This document shows positions 44,494-54,294 of a DNA stretch of 64,000 nucleotides, piece by piece (positions within the stretch are counted from its first letter, which is position 1; each line of letters opens with the position of its first letter). The translations under genes were made by a program, and so were the position numbers. A model generated the notes under the pieces. It ran no database searches. It was not told the origin of the DNA and worked only from the letters and a program-made list of their open reading frames with translations. The DNA is from Synechococcus sp. PCC 6312 (GTDB lineage Bacteria; Cyanobacteriota; Cyanobacteriia; Thermosynechococcales; Thermosynechococcaceae): positions 2,605,501 through 2,669,500 of the forward strand of contig NC_019680.1 in the NCBI RefSeq assembly GCF_000316685.1. The letters run 5' to 3'.

Positions 44494-46668
44494 TTAGAGT
44501 TTTTGAGGCGGTTCTAAAAAGCCGTAGTGGGCCATCCCCTCCAAAATTCCCCCGGCATAGTGGGCCTGGGCAAAATAGATGCTGTCGTGTTTTTTGAGTT
44601 TCTGCAACTCGGGACTGTGATTACCCACCACTACAGCCAAGGTATTGCCCATCAACATTTGTTCATCATTGCCAGAATCGCCAGCCACTATTAAATTTCC
44701 CATGGCAAAGTTCCATTTGAGGGCAAAGTAGCGGAGGGCATCCCCTTTAGAGGCGCGCAGGGGCAGTAGATCTAAAAATTGTTCATGAGAATAAATACCT
44801 TGGACATGGAGTTTTAGCCGTCTTAAGTGGCGGAGAATCTGGGTCAGGGCTGGGGCAATATCAGGCTCAACCAAATAGCTAATTTTATGGGGACGTTGAT
44901 TCTCTTGGGATTGGAGGGTAATTCCAGGAAAATCGGCCATGGCCTGACGGACTAAATCGGGCCGCCAACGATGATTGATATGGTGCTTCCAACTGGTATC
45001 AGGGGTTAATTTCGGGCCGTAATAAATTTCACTACCCACAGATGTAATAAACACATCCGGCCATGGGACATTCCACTCATCTAAAATTGCAATGGCACTT
45101 TCCAAATGGCGGCCGGTAGCCACACCAAAGCCGAGATTTTCATCCCGCTCTAGGGCAGACATTAACTCCCGCAGGCTCTCTGTATCTCCCAGTAAGGTAT
45201 TGTCAATATCGCTAATTAGCATCCGATCTGTTTCTAAAAGGCGATGGCGAACGGGATGGGGCGGGGCGAGGGTGAGGAGTTGGCGCACTGGGTTGAGGAC
45301 TGAAATGCTGGTGTTGGTGGAAAGATGTCGAATTTGTTGGAGATACTGTTGAACGTGGCTCGTCCAAGCATAGTGTTGACGGACTCCAGCTATTCCCTGG
45401 GCTGACCAGGCCTGCCATTGGGCTGGGTTTTCTAGGGCTTGGTGGAGGGCTTGGCGAATGTCATTTGGGTTGAGTGGGTCAAACAACAGGCCATTGTGAC
45501 AGTGGGCAATAATATCCCGCGGTCCCCCATCCGCAGTTGCTAAAATCGGTAAGCCACAGGCCCCCGCTTCAATGAGGGTCAGGCCAAAGGGTTCCGTCAG
45601 GGCTGGATTGATGAATACCCCATGTAAGCGGGCTGCTAAGCGATAGAGTTCGGGCACATCATCGGCCTGGTGGGTTTTGGGATAGGCCACTTTGCCATAG
45701 AGGTCATAGCGATCAATCAGCAGGAGTAGCTCTGTTAAAACCTGTTTGGGGCCACTTTCACTTTTGGCGATGTCCTGGCGATTGCCCAACACCAAGACTA
45801 GATTAGCCCAGGCCTGCAACTCGCGGTCTTCCCCATACACCTTCACCAGGGCCGCCACGTTTTTCTTGGGCACTGGCCTGGACAAACACAAAATCATCGG
45901 CTTTTCCGGCTCTAATAAAAACCGCTCTAGCTCGGCCTGAATTGGAATCGGAGGTAAAACATCATCTCGGTTGTAGGGATAAAAGCGACTAATATCCAGG
46001 CCTGGGGGAATCACCACCATCTGCTGCGGCCGATAATGATCGTAAAGACGGTACTGTTCGGCAATTTCTTGGTGGGTACTGGCAATGACCAGATCCCCAC
46101 TGCCTAAGGTAGTTTCCTCGGCCTCAATCCGGGTGGCAAAATGGAACTGCTCCTCAATGACATCCGCCTTAGCCCCCTGAGCCAGCATCCGTTGACGTTT
46201 GACTCGGCCGAGAGAATGGCCTGAAAACACTAAGGGCACCCCCAACCAACCTGCGACCCGACAGCCCACATAGCCGGCATCAGCATAATGTCCGTGAATG
46301 ACAGTGGGTTTATGGGCCACGGTGCGGAGATACTTTAGTAATTCATCGGCAAAAACATCCAGGTAGGGCCAAAGAACTTCCTTCCGCAAATAACGGCGGG
46401 GCCCACAGGCTAAACGAACAATCTGCGCTTTTTCTGAGAGGGGTTCAATGGCCTGGGCATAGTCAGGGCTAACTTTGGGATCATCCACCAGCCGGGTGAC
46501 GAGATCGACTTGGGCAACTTGGGGGTGTTTAGCCAGTTCTCGAGCTAGCTCTACCACATACTTGGTTTGTCCCCCCGTATCTGCATCTCGCCCCAATTCC
46601 AGATTGTGCCCCCGAATCAGACCATGGACACTGATTAACACGAGGTAAAGGGGATGGTCTTGGATCAT
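44494..46668 (-). CDS. sps: Sucrose-phosphate synthase with a C-terminal HAD phosphatase domain
   Basis: Makes sucrose 6-phosphate from a nucleotide sugar and fructose 6-phosphate. The 724-residue product has an N-terminal GT-B glycosyltransferase domain (GHNLELGRDADTGGQTKYVV; Glu-rich donor loop in TEPFGLTLIEAGACGLPI). A C-terminal HAD-IIB domain (about 480-715) follows. The phosphatase motifs look complete: DIDNTLL (nucleophile Asp about 487 and acid/base Asp 489), ITSVGSEIYYG, and AGDSGNDEQML (about 660). In some cyanobacteria this domain has lost its catalytic residues. Here they are retained, so the protein may both make and dephosphorylate sucrose phosphate. It is divergent from the invertase. 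Confidence 0.93.
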   Translation of the reverse strand: MIQDHPLYLVLISVHGLIRGHNLELGRDADTGGQTKYVVELARELAKHPQVAQVDLVTRLVDDPKVSPDYAQAIEPLSEKAQIVRLACGPRRYLRKEVLWPYLDVFADELLKYLRTVAHKPTVIHGHYADAGYVGCRVAGWLGVPLVFSGHSLGRVKRQRMLAQGAKADVIEEQFHFATRIEAEETTLGSGDLVIASTHQEIAEQYRLYDHYRPQQMVVIPPGLDISRFYPYNRDDVLPPIPIQAELERFLLEPEKPMILCLSRPVPKKNVAALVKVYGEDRELQAWANLVLVLGNRQDIAKSESGPKQVLTELLLLIDRYDLYGKVAYPKTHQADDVPELYRLAARLHGVFINPALTEPFGLTLIEAGACGLPILATADGGPRDIIAHCHNGLLFDPLNPNDIRQALHQALENPAQWQAWSAQGIAGVRQHYAWTSHVQQYLQQIRHLSTNTSISVLNPVRQLLTLAPPHPVRHRLLETDRMLISDIDNTLLGDTESLRELMSALERDENLGFGVATGRHLESAIAILDEWNVPWPDVFITSVGSEIYYGPKLTPDTSWKHHINHRWRPDLVRQAMADFPGITLQSQENQRPHKISYLVEPDIAPALTQILRHLRRLKLHVQGIYSHEQFLDLLPLRASKGDALRYFALKWNFAMGNLIVAGDSGNDEQMLMGNTLAVVVGNHSPELQKLKKHDSIYFAQAHYAGGILEGMAHYGFLEPPQKL

Positions 46669-46865
46669 GATTTATAGTACTGCTGCCAGCGTGTTGCTCA
46701 GGGGGGAGAGGGCCAGTGATGCCCACACCGGCTTTCTGACCAAAGTTCAAGATACTCCTGAGCTGAATATAATCCGCCCACGCCAGCTACAGTTCTCCAG
46801 ATGAAACGACTTCCCCTCTTAGAATAAAGCCAGGCCCCTCCACTGTCTTGTTGGACAATTATTGA

Positions 46866-48365
46866 ATGTCTCCCACCGCCTCTTTGCCCAGTACCTCCCA
46901 GGACATCCTCGAAACTGCCCGCCACCTCCTCTATAACAAGGCCCTTGTCTATTTCCAGGGCAAACCCATTGGTACTATCGCCGCACTTCCCCAAAAAGTT
47001 CGCAACTACAGTAATGGTCAGGTATCGGTCTCAATTCCTGGCGAGGATTTGAACTACACAGAGGTGTTTATTCGGGATAATGTCCCCTCCATGCTCTATT
47101 TTTTGGTGGATGATCGTCCCGAAATTGTTCGGAATTTTCTCGATATTTGCCTGAGTTTGCAAAGTCAACAGCCCCAGACCGCAGGTATTTTTCCCACCAG
47201 TTTTCATGTGTCCGCCACAAAACTCACTGCTGATTATGGGCAACGGGCGATTGGGCGAGTTGTTTCTGTGGATGCGACGTTGTGGTGGTTAATTTTGGCC
47301 CAAGTCTATAGCCAGTGGACTCAGGATTGGGGATGGGCAGCCCAAGAAACAGTCCAGCAGGGACTAAAACGGTTTTTGCGCTTGATTTTACATCCAGGGT
47401 TTCGGGAAGCCCCTACCCTGCACGTGCCCGATGGTGCGTTTATGATTGATCGTCCCTTAGATGTTTGGGGCGCGCCCTTAGAAATTCAGGTGTTATTGTA
47501 TGGGGCGTTATTGAGTACAACCCATTTAATATTACAGGGGCGAGGCCGAGAACTTCAGGAGGATGAACGTCAGCAGGTGGAGCAGTCTTTAGATTTAGCA
47601 ATTCGCTTACGCCGCTATCTCCTCAAACATTATTGGCTTAATTCCCGGATTGTCCAAATTCTCCGCCGCCGCCCGACAGATTTATATGGCGATCGAATTG
47701 TCAATGAGTACAATATTCGCACTGAAACCATTCCCCATTGGCTGCAAACCTGGCTTGGCGATCGAGGGGGGTATTTAATTGGCAATGTTCGGACGGGTCG
47801 CTTAGATTTTCGTTTCTTTACCTTGGGTAACTGTCTGGCGGCAATCTTTGATCTGCTGCCCCGCCCCCAACAGAAAGCCCTGTTTCACCTGATTTCCCAG
47901 AACCGGCATGAACTCTTTGCGGAAATGCCCCTGCGCATCTGCCATCCTCCTTTAGATCATGAGGATTGGCGCAATAAAACCGGTTACGATCCCAAAAATA
48001 AGGTCTGGTGTTATCACAATGCGGGGCATTGGCCCTGTTTATTTTGGTTTTTAGTCATTGCGATCTTACGGCAAGAATCTCCCACCGATGAATTAGTTGC
48101 CGACAGTTATGCCTATCATCGCCTCCTCAAGGACGGTTACGAAACCCTTTTATCCCGTTTACCAGAACAACAATGGGCAGAGTATTTTGACGGGCCAACG
48201 GGGGTTTGGATTGGTCAACAGGCCCGTGCCTATCAAACTTGGACGATTACTAGCCTGCTGTTATCGGAGCATTTCCTCATTCGCAAATCCGCAGATAAAC
48301 AGATTATGAACCTGCCCTCATTGGGTTCCTTAATTCGGCAAAAACAAGCACTACAAGCAGGATAG
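46866..48365 (+). CDS. invA: Alkaline/neutral invertase (GH100)
   Basis: Hydrolyses sucrose to glucose and fructose in the cytosol. The 499-residue product fits GH100 length. Family motifs include LNYTEVFIRDNVPSMLYFLV (with the acid/base Asp in the IRDNV block), GRVVSVDATLWWLILAQVYS, VPDGAFMIDRPLDVWGAPLE, and near the end KTGYDPKNKVWCYHNAGHWP. The GH100 active-site Asp and Glu lie within these blocks. It shares a 197-bp region with the divergent sucrose-phosphate synthase, so sucrose synthesis and breakdown are probably regulated together. No other sucrose enzyme is seen in the window. Confidence 0.94.
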   Translation: MSPTASLPSTSQDILETARHLLYNKALVYFQGKPIGTIAALPQKVRNYSNGQVSVSIPGEDLNYTEVFIRDNVPSMLYFLVDDRPEIVRNFLDICLSLQSQQPQTAGIFPTSFHVSATKLTADYGQRAIGRVVSVDATLWWLILAQVYSQWTQDWGWAAQETVQQGLKRFLRLILHPGFREAPTLHVPDGAFMIDRPLDVWGAPLEIQVLLYGALLSTTHLILQGRGRELQEDERQQVEQSLDLAIRLRRYLLKHYWLNSRIVQILRRRPTDLYGDRIVNEYNIRTETIPHWLQTWLGDRGGYLIGNVRTGRLDFRFFTLGNCLAAIFDLLPRPQQKALFHLISQNRHELFAEMPLRICHPPLDHEDWRNKTGYDPKNKVWCYHNAGHWPCLFWFLVIAILRQESPTDELVADSYAYHRLLKDGYETLLSRLPEQQWAEYFDGPTGVWIGQQARAYQTWTITSLLLSEHFLIRKSADKQIMNLPSLGSLIRQKQALQAG

Positions 48366-48388
48366 GGTGACTCATTTAAGTTTAAGGA

Positions 48389-48544
48389 ATGTCAGAAGCG
48401 GCTTGGGGGCCGTTAATCATCATCACCCTAGCCGGGTTGCTGATCACAGTCTTGATAACATGGTGGTCTAGGGCTGGGCTGGGGGTAGGGTTTGGCAGTG
48501 TTGATGAAGGTTGCCGTAGTAGGCCAGGGCGCGATATTGGGTGA
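48389..48544 (+). CDS. Possible small single-helix membrane protein
   Basis: An ATG at 48389 opens a 51-residue frame, MSEAAWGPLIIITLAGLLIT then VLITWWSR and an overlapping tail into the 3' end of sppA. One hydrophobic helix is clear, and the GG-rich C-terminus is antisense to sppA, so a shorter real peptide is possible. An AAGGA just before the ATG is too close for standard spacing. No recognised family. Low confidence. Confidence 0.2.
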   Translation: MSEAAWGPLIIITLAGLLITVLITWWSRAGLGVGFGSVDEGCRSRPGRDIG

Positions 48545-49610
48545 GGGTGCAAGTTTGGACATTTAACCAGGCCTGTTGCTCTGCGATCGTTTTTTGGCGT
48601 GCCCCTAAAATTTGACTGAGGAGAGACTGACGGTCAGGACGAATCCGCACGAGGGCATAGTCACCTTGAATATTGGCAGCTTTAGCCAGGGCTTCTAGGG
48701 CTTGGGGTCGGTTGCTGGTGCCATCAATTAAGCCATAGGCCTGGGCCTGCTGATTGCCAAAAATCATGGCTCCCATTTTCTCGCGGATAGTTTCGGGTTT
48801 GATTGGCCTGGCCTGGGCGACATGGTTGACAAAATTGCTGTATTCCTGATCCACACCGGCCTGGAGTTGTTGCAGTTCTTCAGGGGTTGGCCGCCGAAAG
48901 GGATTGCCTAGATCTTTGCCCCGCCCCCCGGAAATGGTCACCGATTCAATGCCGCCAGTGGTGGTTACGCCCCCTCCCAGTAAGCCCTCATTCATGGCTG
49001 TGGGTTTATTGTAGTAGGTGAGATTCGGGCCTAAGATGCCAATACTGCCCACATAACTGCCATAGTCGGCATAAATTTTATCGGCCCCCACCATTGCCCA
49101 TACGCCCCCAGAGGCTGACAGTCCCTCGACAAAGGCATAGACTGGATGACCTGTTTTTTCCTGATAGGCTTTGATACCGTCATAGATGGCCTGGGAGCCA
49201 AAGATGGTGCCGCCGGGTGTGGTGATTTCTAGGAAGACGGCCTTAATGGTTTTATCGTCAGCGGCTTTTTTGAGGTCTGCCTGAATGTCATAGCCATAGG
49301 TAATCCCCATCAAGCTGCCAAAGTTAAAGGGATCATTTCCCTCCGTTGGACTACCGAGGATGGGGCCGTTGATATTAATTTTTAAAATTCGCTGCGGACT
49401 GTCTTCTTGGCCAGAAATGAATTCGTAGGGCTCGCTGTCCTTGGCCTGGCCGCCCCCAAGCAACAAGCCCAAAATCACAATCAAGAGGGTAAACCCTGTG
49501 CCAATCACCGCCAAACTCATGAAAAAGCTAAAGGTGCCAAAGAAGATACTGCTCATTTGTCTGAGGGTACTTGGCCAAAAGGGGGGTAATGGGTCGCCAG
49601 ACTTACTCAT
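48468..49610 (-). CDS. sppA: Signal peptide peptidase SppA (S49 family)
   Basis: Membrane-anchored serine protease that degrades cleaved signal peptides (in cyanobacteria SppA has also been tied to antenna protein turnover). The 380-residue product has an N-terminal anchor (about 25-55) and an S49 domain. The nucleophile Ser lies in the GLSASGGVWAM motif (about 165). The likely general-base Lys is about 65 residues later in GRGKDLGNPFRR, which matches the Ser-Lys dyad of bacterial SppA. The 5' region reads TFSFFMSLAVIGTGFTLLIV. An AI-2E-type transporter gene lies upstream on the same strand after 44 bp. Convergent with the invertase. Confidence 0.93.
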   Translation of the reverse strand: MSKSGDPLPPFWPSTLRQMSSIFFGTFSFFMSLAVIGTGFTLLIVILGLLLGGGQAKDSEPYEFISGQEDSPQRILKININGPILGSPTEGNDPFNFGSLMGITYGYDIQADLKKAADDKTIKAVFLEITTPGGTIFGSQAIYDGIKAYQEKTGHPVYAFVEGLSASGGVWAMVGADKIYADYGSYVGSIGILGPNLTYYNKPTAMNEGLLGGGVTTTGGIESVTISGGRGKDLGNPFRRPTPEELQQLQAGVDQEYSNFVNHVAQARPIKPETIREKMGAMIFGNQQAQAYGLIDGTSNRPQALEALAKAANIQGDYALVRIRPDRQSLLSQILGARQKTIAEQQAWLNVQTCTLTQYRALAYYGNLHQHCQTLPPAQP

Positions 49611-49654
49611 GGGTTGTCCTACATATCAACGTCAATAAAAGAGGGAAACCTCCT

Positions 49655-50812
49655 CTAAGATAGCGGGGAGAGTCCCTCACGGCCGATGGGTTCTGCCTCA
49701 GTGGGGGTTAGATTTTCGGGGGCTGCTAAGGGTTCATCCCAACGGGAGCGCAGACTGATCAGGGCGGTTTTAATCACCACGGCAATTGGCACAGCCACCA
49801 CCACCCCCAAGAGTCCGCCCACCTTGGCCCCCGCTAAAATGGCTAAAAACACCCAGACCGGATTCAGACCGGTGACACTGCCAATGATGCGGGGGGCAAT
49901 TAGGTTTTCTAAAATCTGCTGCAAGATAAATGAACCCGCCAAGACCCGTAGCCCTAACCAAGCATCCTGTAAAGTCACCAATAAAGTCACGGCAATAATC
50001 CCGACTGTACCGCCAAAGGGAACCAGCGCCATAATCCCAATCGTGATCCCAAAAAGCAACCCAAAGGGAACTTTCAAAAATAGGAAAATGGTTACCAGGC
50101 CCACCCCCATGCAAGTCCCGAGAATCAGTTGCCCGATGAAGTAATTTTGAAAACTGCTGCGAATGGTTTCGGAGGTGCGCCCACGCATCGGGCTGGGGAG
50201 CCAAGTCACGAGACTATCCCACAGTTCATCCCCATGCTGAAGCAGATAGAAGGTCAAAACAGTGGTTAGAATCACATTAATAACTACATCAACCACACTG
50301 CTGACGGTTCCCAGGAGAAGGTTAAGGGCTTCCCGGGCCACGGCCTGGAGTTGTTCTTTGAGACGTTCCAGCAGTTGATTGGCCAGGGCATCCACATCGA
50401 CAGTGATCGGTAAATTTAAGGTATCCAACCACTGACCAAACTCTAAGAGCCGCTGCTGCCCTGAACCGACCCACTCCGGTAAGCGGACGACCAATTGCTG
50501 GGCCTGATTCAAGACTACCGGCACTAGGGTTACGCCCAGGCCAGCCAGAATTAACAAAGTCAATAGAAAAACAACAATGGCTGCTGGCCCCCGTAAATTC
50601 CCTTGGGATTCAATCCAGGTGACTGGGTAATTCAGAATAAAGGCCAGGAGCGAGGCGAGGACGAGAACGCCGACCAAGGTGCCAAAGTAACTGGAAATCG
50701 AAGCAAAGGCCCAAAAATTGAGGGTAAGGATCGGCCCGGTTAAACCAATAATTAACAGACGCGTTGGTAACGATAGCTGCTGCCACCAATTAAAGCCGTG
50801 GGACTGGGCCAT
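49655..50812 (-). CDS. AI-2E family transporter
   Basis: A 385-residue polytopic membrane protein of the AI-2E exporter (TqsA/PerM) family, with about seven helices. Opening strands include LLIIGLTGPILTLNFWAFAS. The family's central motif LILGTCMGVGLVTIFLFLKV and the end block ALVPFGGTVGIIAVTLLVTL are present, followed by LEN-type loops (ILENLIAPRIIGSVTGLNPV). Despite the name, most members have unknown substrates. The ATG at 50812 is preferred to a GTG two codons upstream. sppA lies 44 bp downstream on the same strand, and serA is divergent, with about 190 bp between starts. Confidence 0.9.
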   Translation of the reverse strand: MAQSHGFNWWQQLSLPTRLLIIGLTGPILTLNFWAFASISSYFGTLVGVLVLASLLAFILNYPVTWIESQGNLRGPAAIVVFLLTLLILAGLGVTLVPVVLNQAQQLVVRLPEWVGSGQQRLLEFGQWLDTLNLPITVDVDALANQLLERLKEQLQAVAREALNLLLGTVSSVVDVVINVILTTVLTFYLLQHGDELWDSLVTWLPSPMRGRTSETIRSSFQNYFIGQLILGTCMGVGLVTIFLFLKVPFGLLFGITIGIMALVPFGGTVGIIAVTLLVTLQDAWLGLRVLAGSFILQQILENLIAPRIIGSVTGLNPVWVFLAILAGAKVGGLLGVVVAVPIAVVIKTALISLRSRWDEPLAAPENLTPTEAEPIGREGLSPLS

Positions 50813-51002
50813 GACCACACTCCAGAGGGACTGCTCTTATTATTCACCAGCCCATTACCCTTCCGGCAACCTTCTCGCCTAACTTCAGTCCGTGGGAGCG
50901 GGACACTGTTTGCTAAAATGTCATGTTGGGCCATCCAGCCGTTGCCAGGCCAAATCCGATCCTGTCAAACTTTACTCATTTACTCATTCTCAACCAAAAA
51001 TT

Positions 51003-52583
51003 ATGCCAAAGGTTCTTGTTTCCGATCCGATTGAACAGGTGGGTTTAGATTTGTTGGCGCAAGTGGCCCAGGTAGATGTCCAAACGAATTTATCTCCAGC
51101 CGAATTAGTCGCGATTATTCCGGGCTATGATGCCTTGATGATTCGCTCTGGAACCAGGGTCACGGCCGAAGTGATCGCGGCGGCCAATCAACTCAAAATT
51201 ATTGGTCGGGCCGGTGTGGGTGTAGATAATGTAGATGTCCCGGCAGCGACGCGCAAAGGCATTGTGGTGGTTAATTCCCCAGAAGGCAATACGATTGCGG
51301 CGGCGGAACATACCCTGGCCATGATGCTGTCTTTAGCCCGTCACATTCCCGATGCCAACGCCTCTTTAAAAAGCGGGGCCTGGGAGCGCAAACCGTTCAC
51401 CGGGGTTGAAGTTTATAAGAAAGCTCTAGGGGTGATTGGCCTGGGGAAAATTGGCTCCCATGTGGCAACGGTGGCGCGGGCGTTGGGAATGCGGATTTTA
51501 GCTTACGATCCCTATCTTTCGATTGAGCGGGCAGAGCAGTTGGGCTGTCGGTTGGTGGAGTTGGATGTTTTGTTCTCAGAATCTGACTTTATTACGCTCC
51601 ATTTACCGAAAACCCCGGAAACCCAGCATTTAATTAATGCCGCAGCCTTAGCCAAGATGAAGCCGACTTGCCGGATTATTAACTGTGCTCGCGGCGGGAT
51701 TATTGATGAGGCGGCCTTGGCAGATGCCTTAAAAGCTGGAAAATTAGGCGGGGCGGCCCTAGATGTGTTTGAAACGGAACCCCTGAAGGAATCTCCCTTG
51801 AAAGAGCTGGGCCTGGAAACAATTCTCACCCCTCACCTCGGAGCCTCAACGGAGGAAGCCCAGGCCAATGTGGCGATTGATGTAGCTGAACAAATTCGGG
51901 ATGTCCTGCTGGGTTTACCGGCCCGGTCGGCTGTGAATATTCCCGGATTGCGCCCGGATGTCCTGGAAAAACTCACCCCCTACATGCAACTGGCAGAAAC
52001 CCTGGGAAATTTGGTTGGGCAGTTGGCGGGCGGCCGGGTGGAGTCCCTAGAAGTCCGGTTACAAGGGGAACTCGCAACCAATGATAGTCAACCGATTGTG
52101 ATTGCGGCCCTGAAAGGATTGCTCTCTCCGGCTCTGCGGGAACGGGTGAATTACGTCAATGCCGGGATTGAAGCGAAAGAGCGGGGCATCCGGGTGGTGG
52201 AAACACGGGATTCTGATGAACGGGACTACACAGGGTCTTTGCAGTTAATTGCCAAGGGCCCCTTGGAAACTCGCTCTGTCACGGGGGCCTTGTTGGGGGC
52301 CGATGAGTTACGGATCACCAGTATTGATGATTTTCCGATTAATGTGCCGCCAACCCGCTATATGTTGCTGACTGTGCATCGAGATATGCCCGGTATTATC
52401 GGTAAGATTGGTTCACTTTTGGGGAGTTTTAATGTCAATATTGCCAGTATGCAGGTGGGGCGGAAATTAGTCCGCGGCGATGCGGTGATGGTGCTCAGTA
52501 TTGATGACCCGTTACCCGAAGGCCTGCTGACGGAAATTACCAAGGTCTCTGGGATTCGGGATGCCTATATCGTTAACCTGTAA
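51003..52583 (+). CDS. serA: D-3-phosphoglycerate dehydrogenase
   Basis: First committed step of phosphoserine/serine synthesis. The 526-residue product starts [18 protein letters not shown]. The NAD-binding motif [20 protein letters not shown] is near 150. The catalytic residues follow in [19 protein letters not shown] and [16 protein letters not shown] (His). The C-terminal part holds an intervening domain ([15 protein letters not shown]) and an ACT domain at the end ([20 protein letters not shown]), for serine feedback. The upstream in-frame extension to 50892 is rejected as a non-conserved leader. prmA follows after 35 bp. Confidence 0.96.
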   Translation: MPKVLVSDPIEQVGLDLLAQVAQVDVQTNLSPAELVAIIPGYDALMIRSGTRVTAEVIAAANQLKIIGRAGVGVDNVDVPAATRKGIVVVNSPEGNTIAAAEHTLAMMLSLARHIPDANASLKSGAWERKPFTGVEVYKKALGVIGLGKIGSHVATVARALGMRILAYDPYLSIERAEQLGCRLVELDVLFSESDFITLHLPKTPETQHLINAAALAKMKPTCRIINCARGGIIDEAALADALKAGKLGGAALDVFETEPLKESPLKELGLETILTPHLGASTEEAQANVAIDVAEQIRDVLLGLPARSAVNIPGLRPDVLEKLTPYMQLAETLGNLVGQLAGGRVESLEVRLQGELATNDSQPIVIAALKGLLSPALRERVNYVNAGIEAKERGIRVVETRDSDERDYTGSLQLIAKGPLETRSVTGALLGADELRITSIDDFPINVPPTRYMLLTVHRDMPGIIGKIGSLLGSFNVNIASMQVGRKLVRGDAVMVLSIDDPLPEGLLTEITKVSGIRDAYIVNL

Positions 52584-52618
52584 GTCAAGTTCTGCTTTTT
52601 GAGCCGTGGGTTTGATCC

Positions 52619-53542
52619 GTGATTAGCCGCTGGTGGGAAATTAAGGTAACACTGCCCCCGGTCAGTTCGGAACAACGGGAATTAGCCGAAGAAACCATCT
52701 ATTGGCGACTGCAAACCTTTGGCTGTCAGGGCATGGCCACAGAATATCAAGTGAGTCGGGGCTTAACCATTCGGGCCTATTTACCCCACCACCAGGCCAG
52801 CCTCTTGGATATTTCTGCCTTAGGGGTTTGGGTGCAACAGGACGTGATGGGACTACACCAGGCCCGCCCACGGTTGCAATGGCAGTTAATGGATGAGGAA
52901 GACTGGGCCCACAGTTGGCAACAATATTGGCATCCTCAGGAAATTGGTGAGAAGTTTTTGGTTTGTCCGGCCTGGTTAACTACACCCCCGCTCCATGAGC
53001 GATTTTTAATTCTCCTAGATCCAGGCATGGCCTTTGGCACCGGTACTCATCAAACCACCCAACTTTGTCTGGAAGCTCTGGAAATGCAACTGGATGATAC
53101 CTTTGAACCCTTGGGACAGTTGACCTTGGCTGATATTGGCTGTGGCAGTGGAATTCTCTCCGTGGCAGCTTTGTTACTGGGGGCAGAATTTGTCTATGCC
53201 GTGGACTTAGATCCCTTAGCGGTACAGGCCAGCCAGGAAAACTTTGCCCTGAATCATCTCAAGCCGGAACAATGGTCTGTTACTGAGGGGAGTATTGAAA
53301 CAATTCCTCAACCCGTTGATGGGCTGATCTGCAATATTTTGGCGGATGTGATTATCTCTCTAGTGCCCAGGTTAAATGCGGTGACAAAACCCGGGGCCTG
53401 GGGGATTTTTAGTGGGCTGCTGCTGTCCCAAGCGCCTGATGTGACTACGGCCCTGGAGGAGATTGGCTGGACGGTCAGTAGTGTTTGGCGGCGGGATGAT
53501 TGGTGTTGCTTAAATGCCCTGCGCTCAACAGAAGTGGGATAG
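52619..53542 (+). CDS. prmA: Ribosomal protein L11 methyltransferase
   Basis: SAM-dependent trimethylation of L11 in the cytosol. The 307-residue product begins with a GTG (MISRWWEIKVTLP). The SAM-binding region has DPGMAFGTGTHQTTQLCLEA, then ADIGCGSGILSVAALLLGAE (about 171-190) and DLDPLAVQASQENF. The family NILADVII motif (about 240) is present. It lies 35 bp after serA on the same strand, a common pair in cyanobacteria, and is probably co-transcribed. It is convergent with the DUF6464 gene. All standard motifs are present. Confidence 0.94.
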   Translation: MISRWWEIKVTLPPVSSEQRELAEETIYWRLQTFGCQGMATEYQVSRGLTIRAYLPHHQASLLDISALGVWVQQDVMGLHQARPRLQWQLMDEEDWAHSWQQYWHPQEIGEKFLVCPAWLTTPPLHERFLILLDPGMAFGTGTHQTTQLCLEALEMQLDDTFEPLGQLTLADIGCGSGILSVAALLLGAEFVYAVDLDPLAVQASQENFALNHLKPEQWSVTEGSIETIPQPVDGLICNILADVIISLVPRLNAVTKPGAWGIFSGLLLSQAPDVTTALEEIGWTVSSVWRRDDWCCLNALRSTEVG

Positions 53543-53556
53543 ATGGCCTGGGGCTG

Positions 53557-53913
53557 CTAGGGTTTGGTTTGATAATAGGGACAGTCCTGACAGGGGCCAG
53601 CTGGGTTGACCGCACAGCGCAAAATGGGTGAGTGGGCATTAAACCTGCAGGAGCTATCGCCAATGATCCAGGCCCCATTGAGCAACTGGCGATCTCCATC
53701 CTGGGGGGCCGTCTGCAAATAAAGGGCAATTTTATTGAGTTGATAGCGGCCTGACCGGAGTTGATAGCGATGTCGGCGTTCCAAGACCGTATAGGTTTGT
53801 CCCTGATGATCCAAGCAAGATCCGGGCTGCGGTGTCCAATCTAGATAAACTTGTCCTAAGACTTGCCGGGGATTGACGAGATGGAGTTCAGTCGGGAGGT
53901 CAGCCGCAGTCAT
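53557..53913 (-). CDS. DUF6464 family protein, cyanobacteria-specific
   Basis: Small soluble protein of 118 residues matching the cyanobacterial DUF6464 family. It has the block PTELHLVNPRQVLGQVYLDW, then YTVLERRHRYQLRSGRYQLN and IALYLQTAP, and a C-terminal Cys motif (ILRCAVNPAGPCQDCPYYQ) whose Cys residues could bind zinc. The function is unknown. The ATG at 53913 is preferred to one four codons earlier. It converges tightly with prmA, and upstream on its own side is the 369-bp gap before the CsgG-like gene. Confidence 0.82.
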   Translation of the reverse strand: MTAADLPTELHLVNPRQVLGQVYLDWTPQPGSCLDHQGQTYTVLERRHRYQLRSGRYQLNKIALYLQTAPQDGDRQLLNGAWIIGDSSCRFNAHSPILRCAVNPAGPCQDCPYYQTKP

Positions 53914-53925
53914 GTCAACAGCCAA

Positions 53926-54294
53926 AAATCGGTCTTTTCATTAAACGCCATTATGCCCTTGTTAGTTCTTTTTTCCCAGTCTGGCAACCCAGAAGTCTTG
54001 CTACTTATGGCGCGAATGCCAAGATGCCAAGGGCTTATTATCAATTCAGCCAAATAAATTACCTCCAGAAAATTACAGGCAGTTTTATTGCAACAGATCC
54101 TAATAACTCGCTATCCTCTAGCGGGAGTGAGTCTCAGAGTATGGCACTGCAAAAGCATGGCCTGTGAACTACGGCGGGAAGCTCTGCCCAGGTGCCAGAT
54201 AACGCCTTAGACAACGGCTCAGGCCACAATTGCGCCGCGATTTTGGGTTTATGCTGGGGTTAGGTTTTAGAAAATCTATCCCAGACGTGATCAA
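53926..54294. other. Non-coding gap with a possible structured RNA
   Basis: No gene is seen in these 369 bp. A block at about 54120-54235 is G/C-rich with several matching segments. TGGCCTG (about 54158) pairs with CAGGCCA (about 54220), and TGC-AAAA-GCA plus GGGAAGCTCTGCCC could form hairpins inside. It may be a small RNA or the leader of the CsgG-like gene. I could not match it to 6S RNA, tmRNA, SRP RNA or the cobalamin riboswitch. Confidence 0.3.

Noticed and set aside
46698-46994. A 98-codon minus-strand frame across the sucrose intergenic region
   Set aside because: It overlaps the invertase start in antisense and the promoter region, and its translation looks random.
50892-51002. A 37-codon N-terminal extension of serA
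   Set aside because: The extension is non-conserved and overlaps the promoter region; the enzyme starts [12 protein letters not shown].
54120-54235. Cobalamin riboswitch or 6S RNA
   Set aside because: The B12-box pattern and the typical 6S central bubble were not found; kept only as an unassigned structured candidate.
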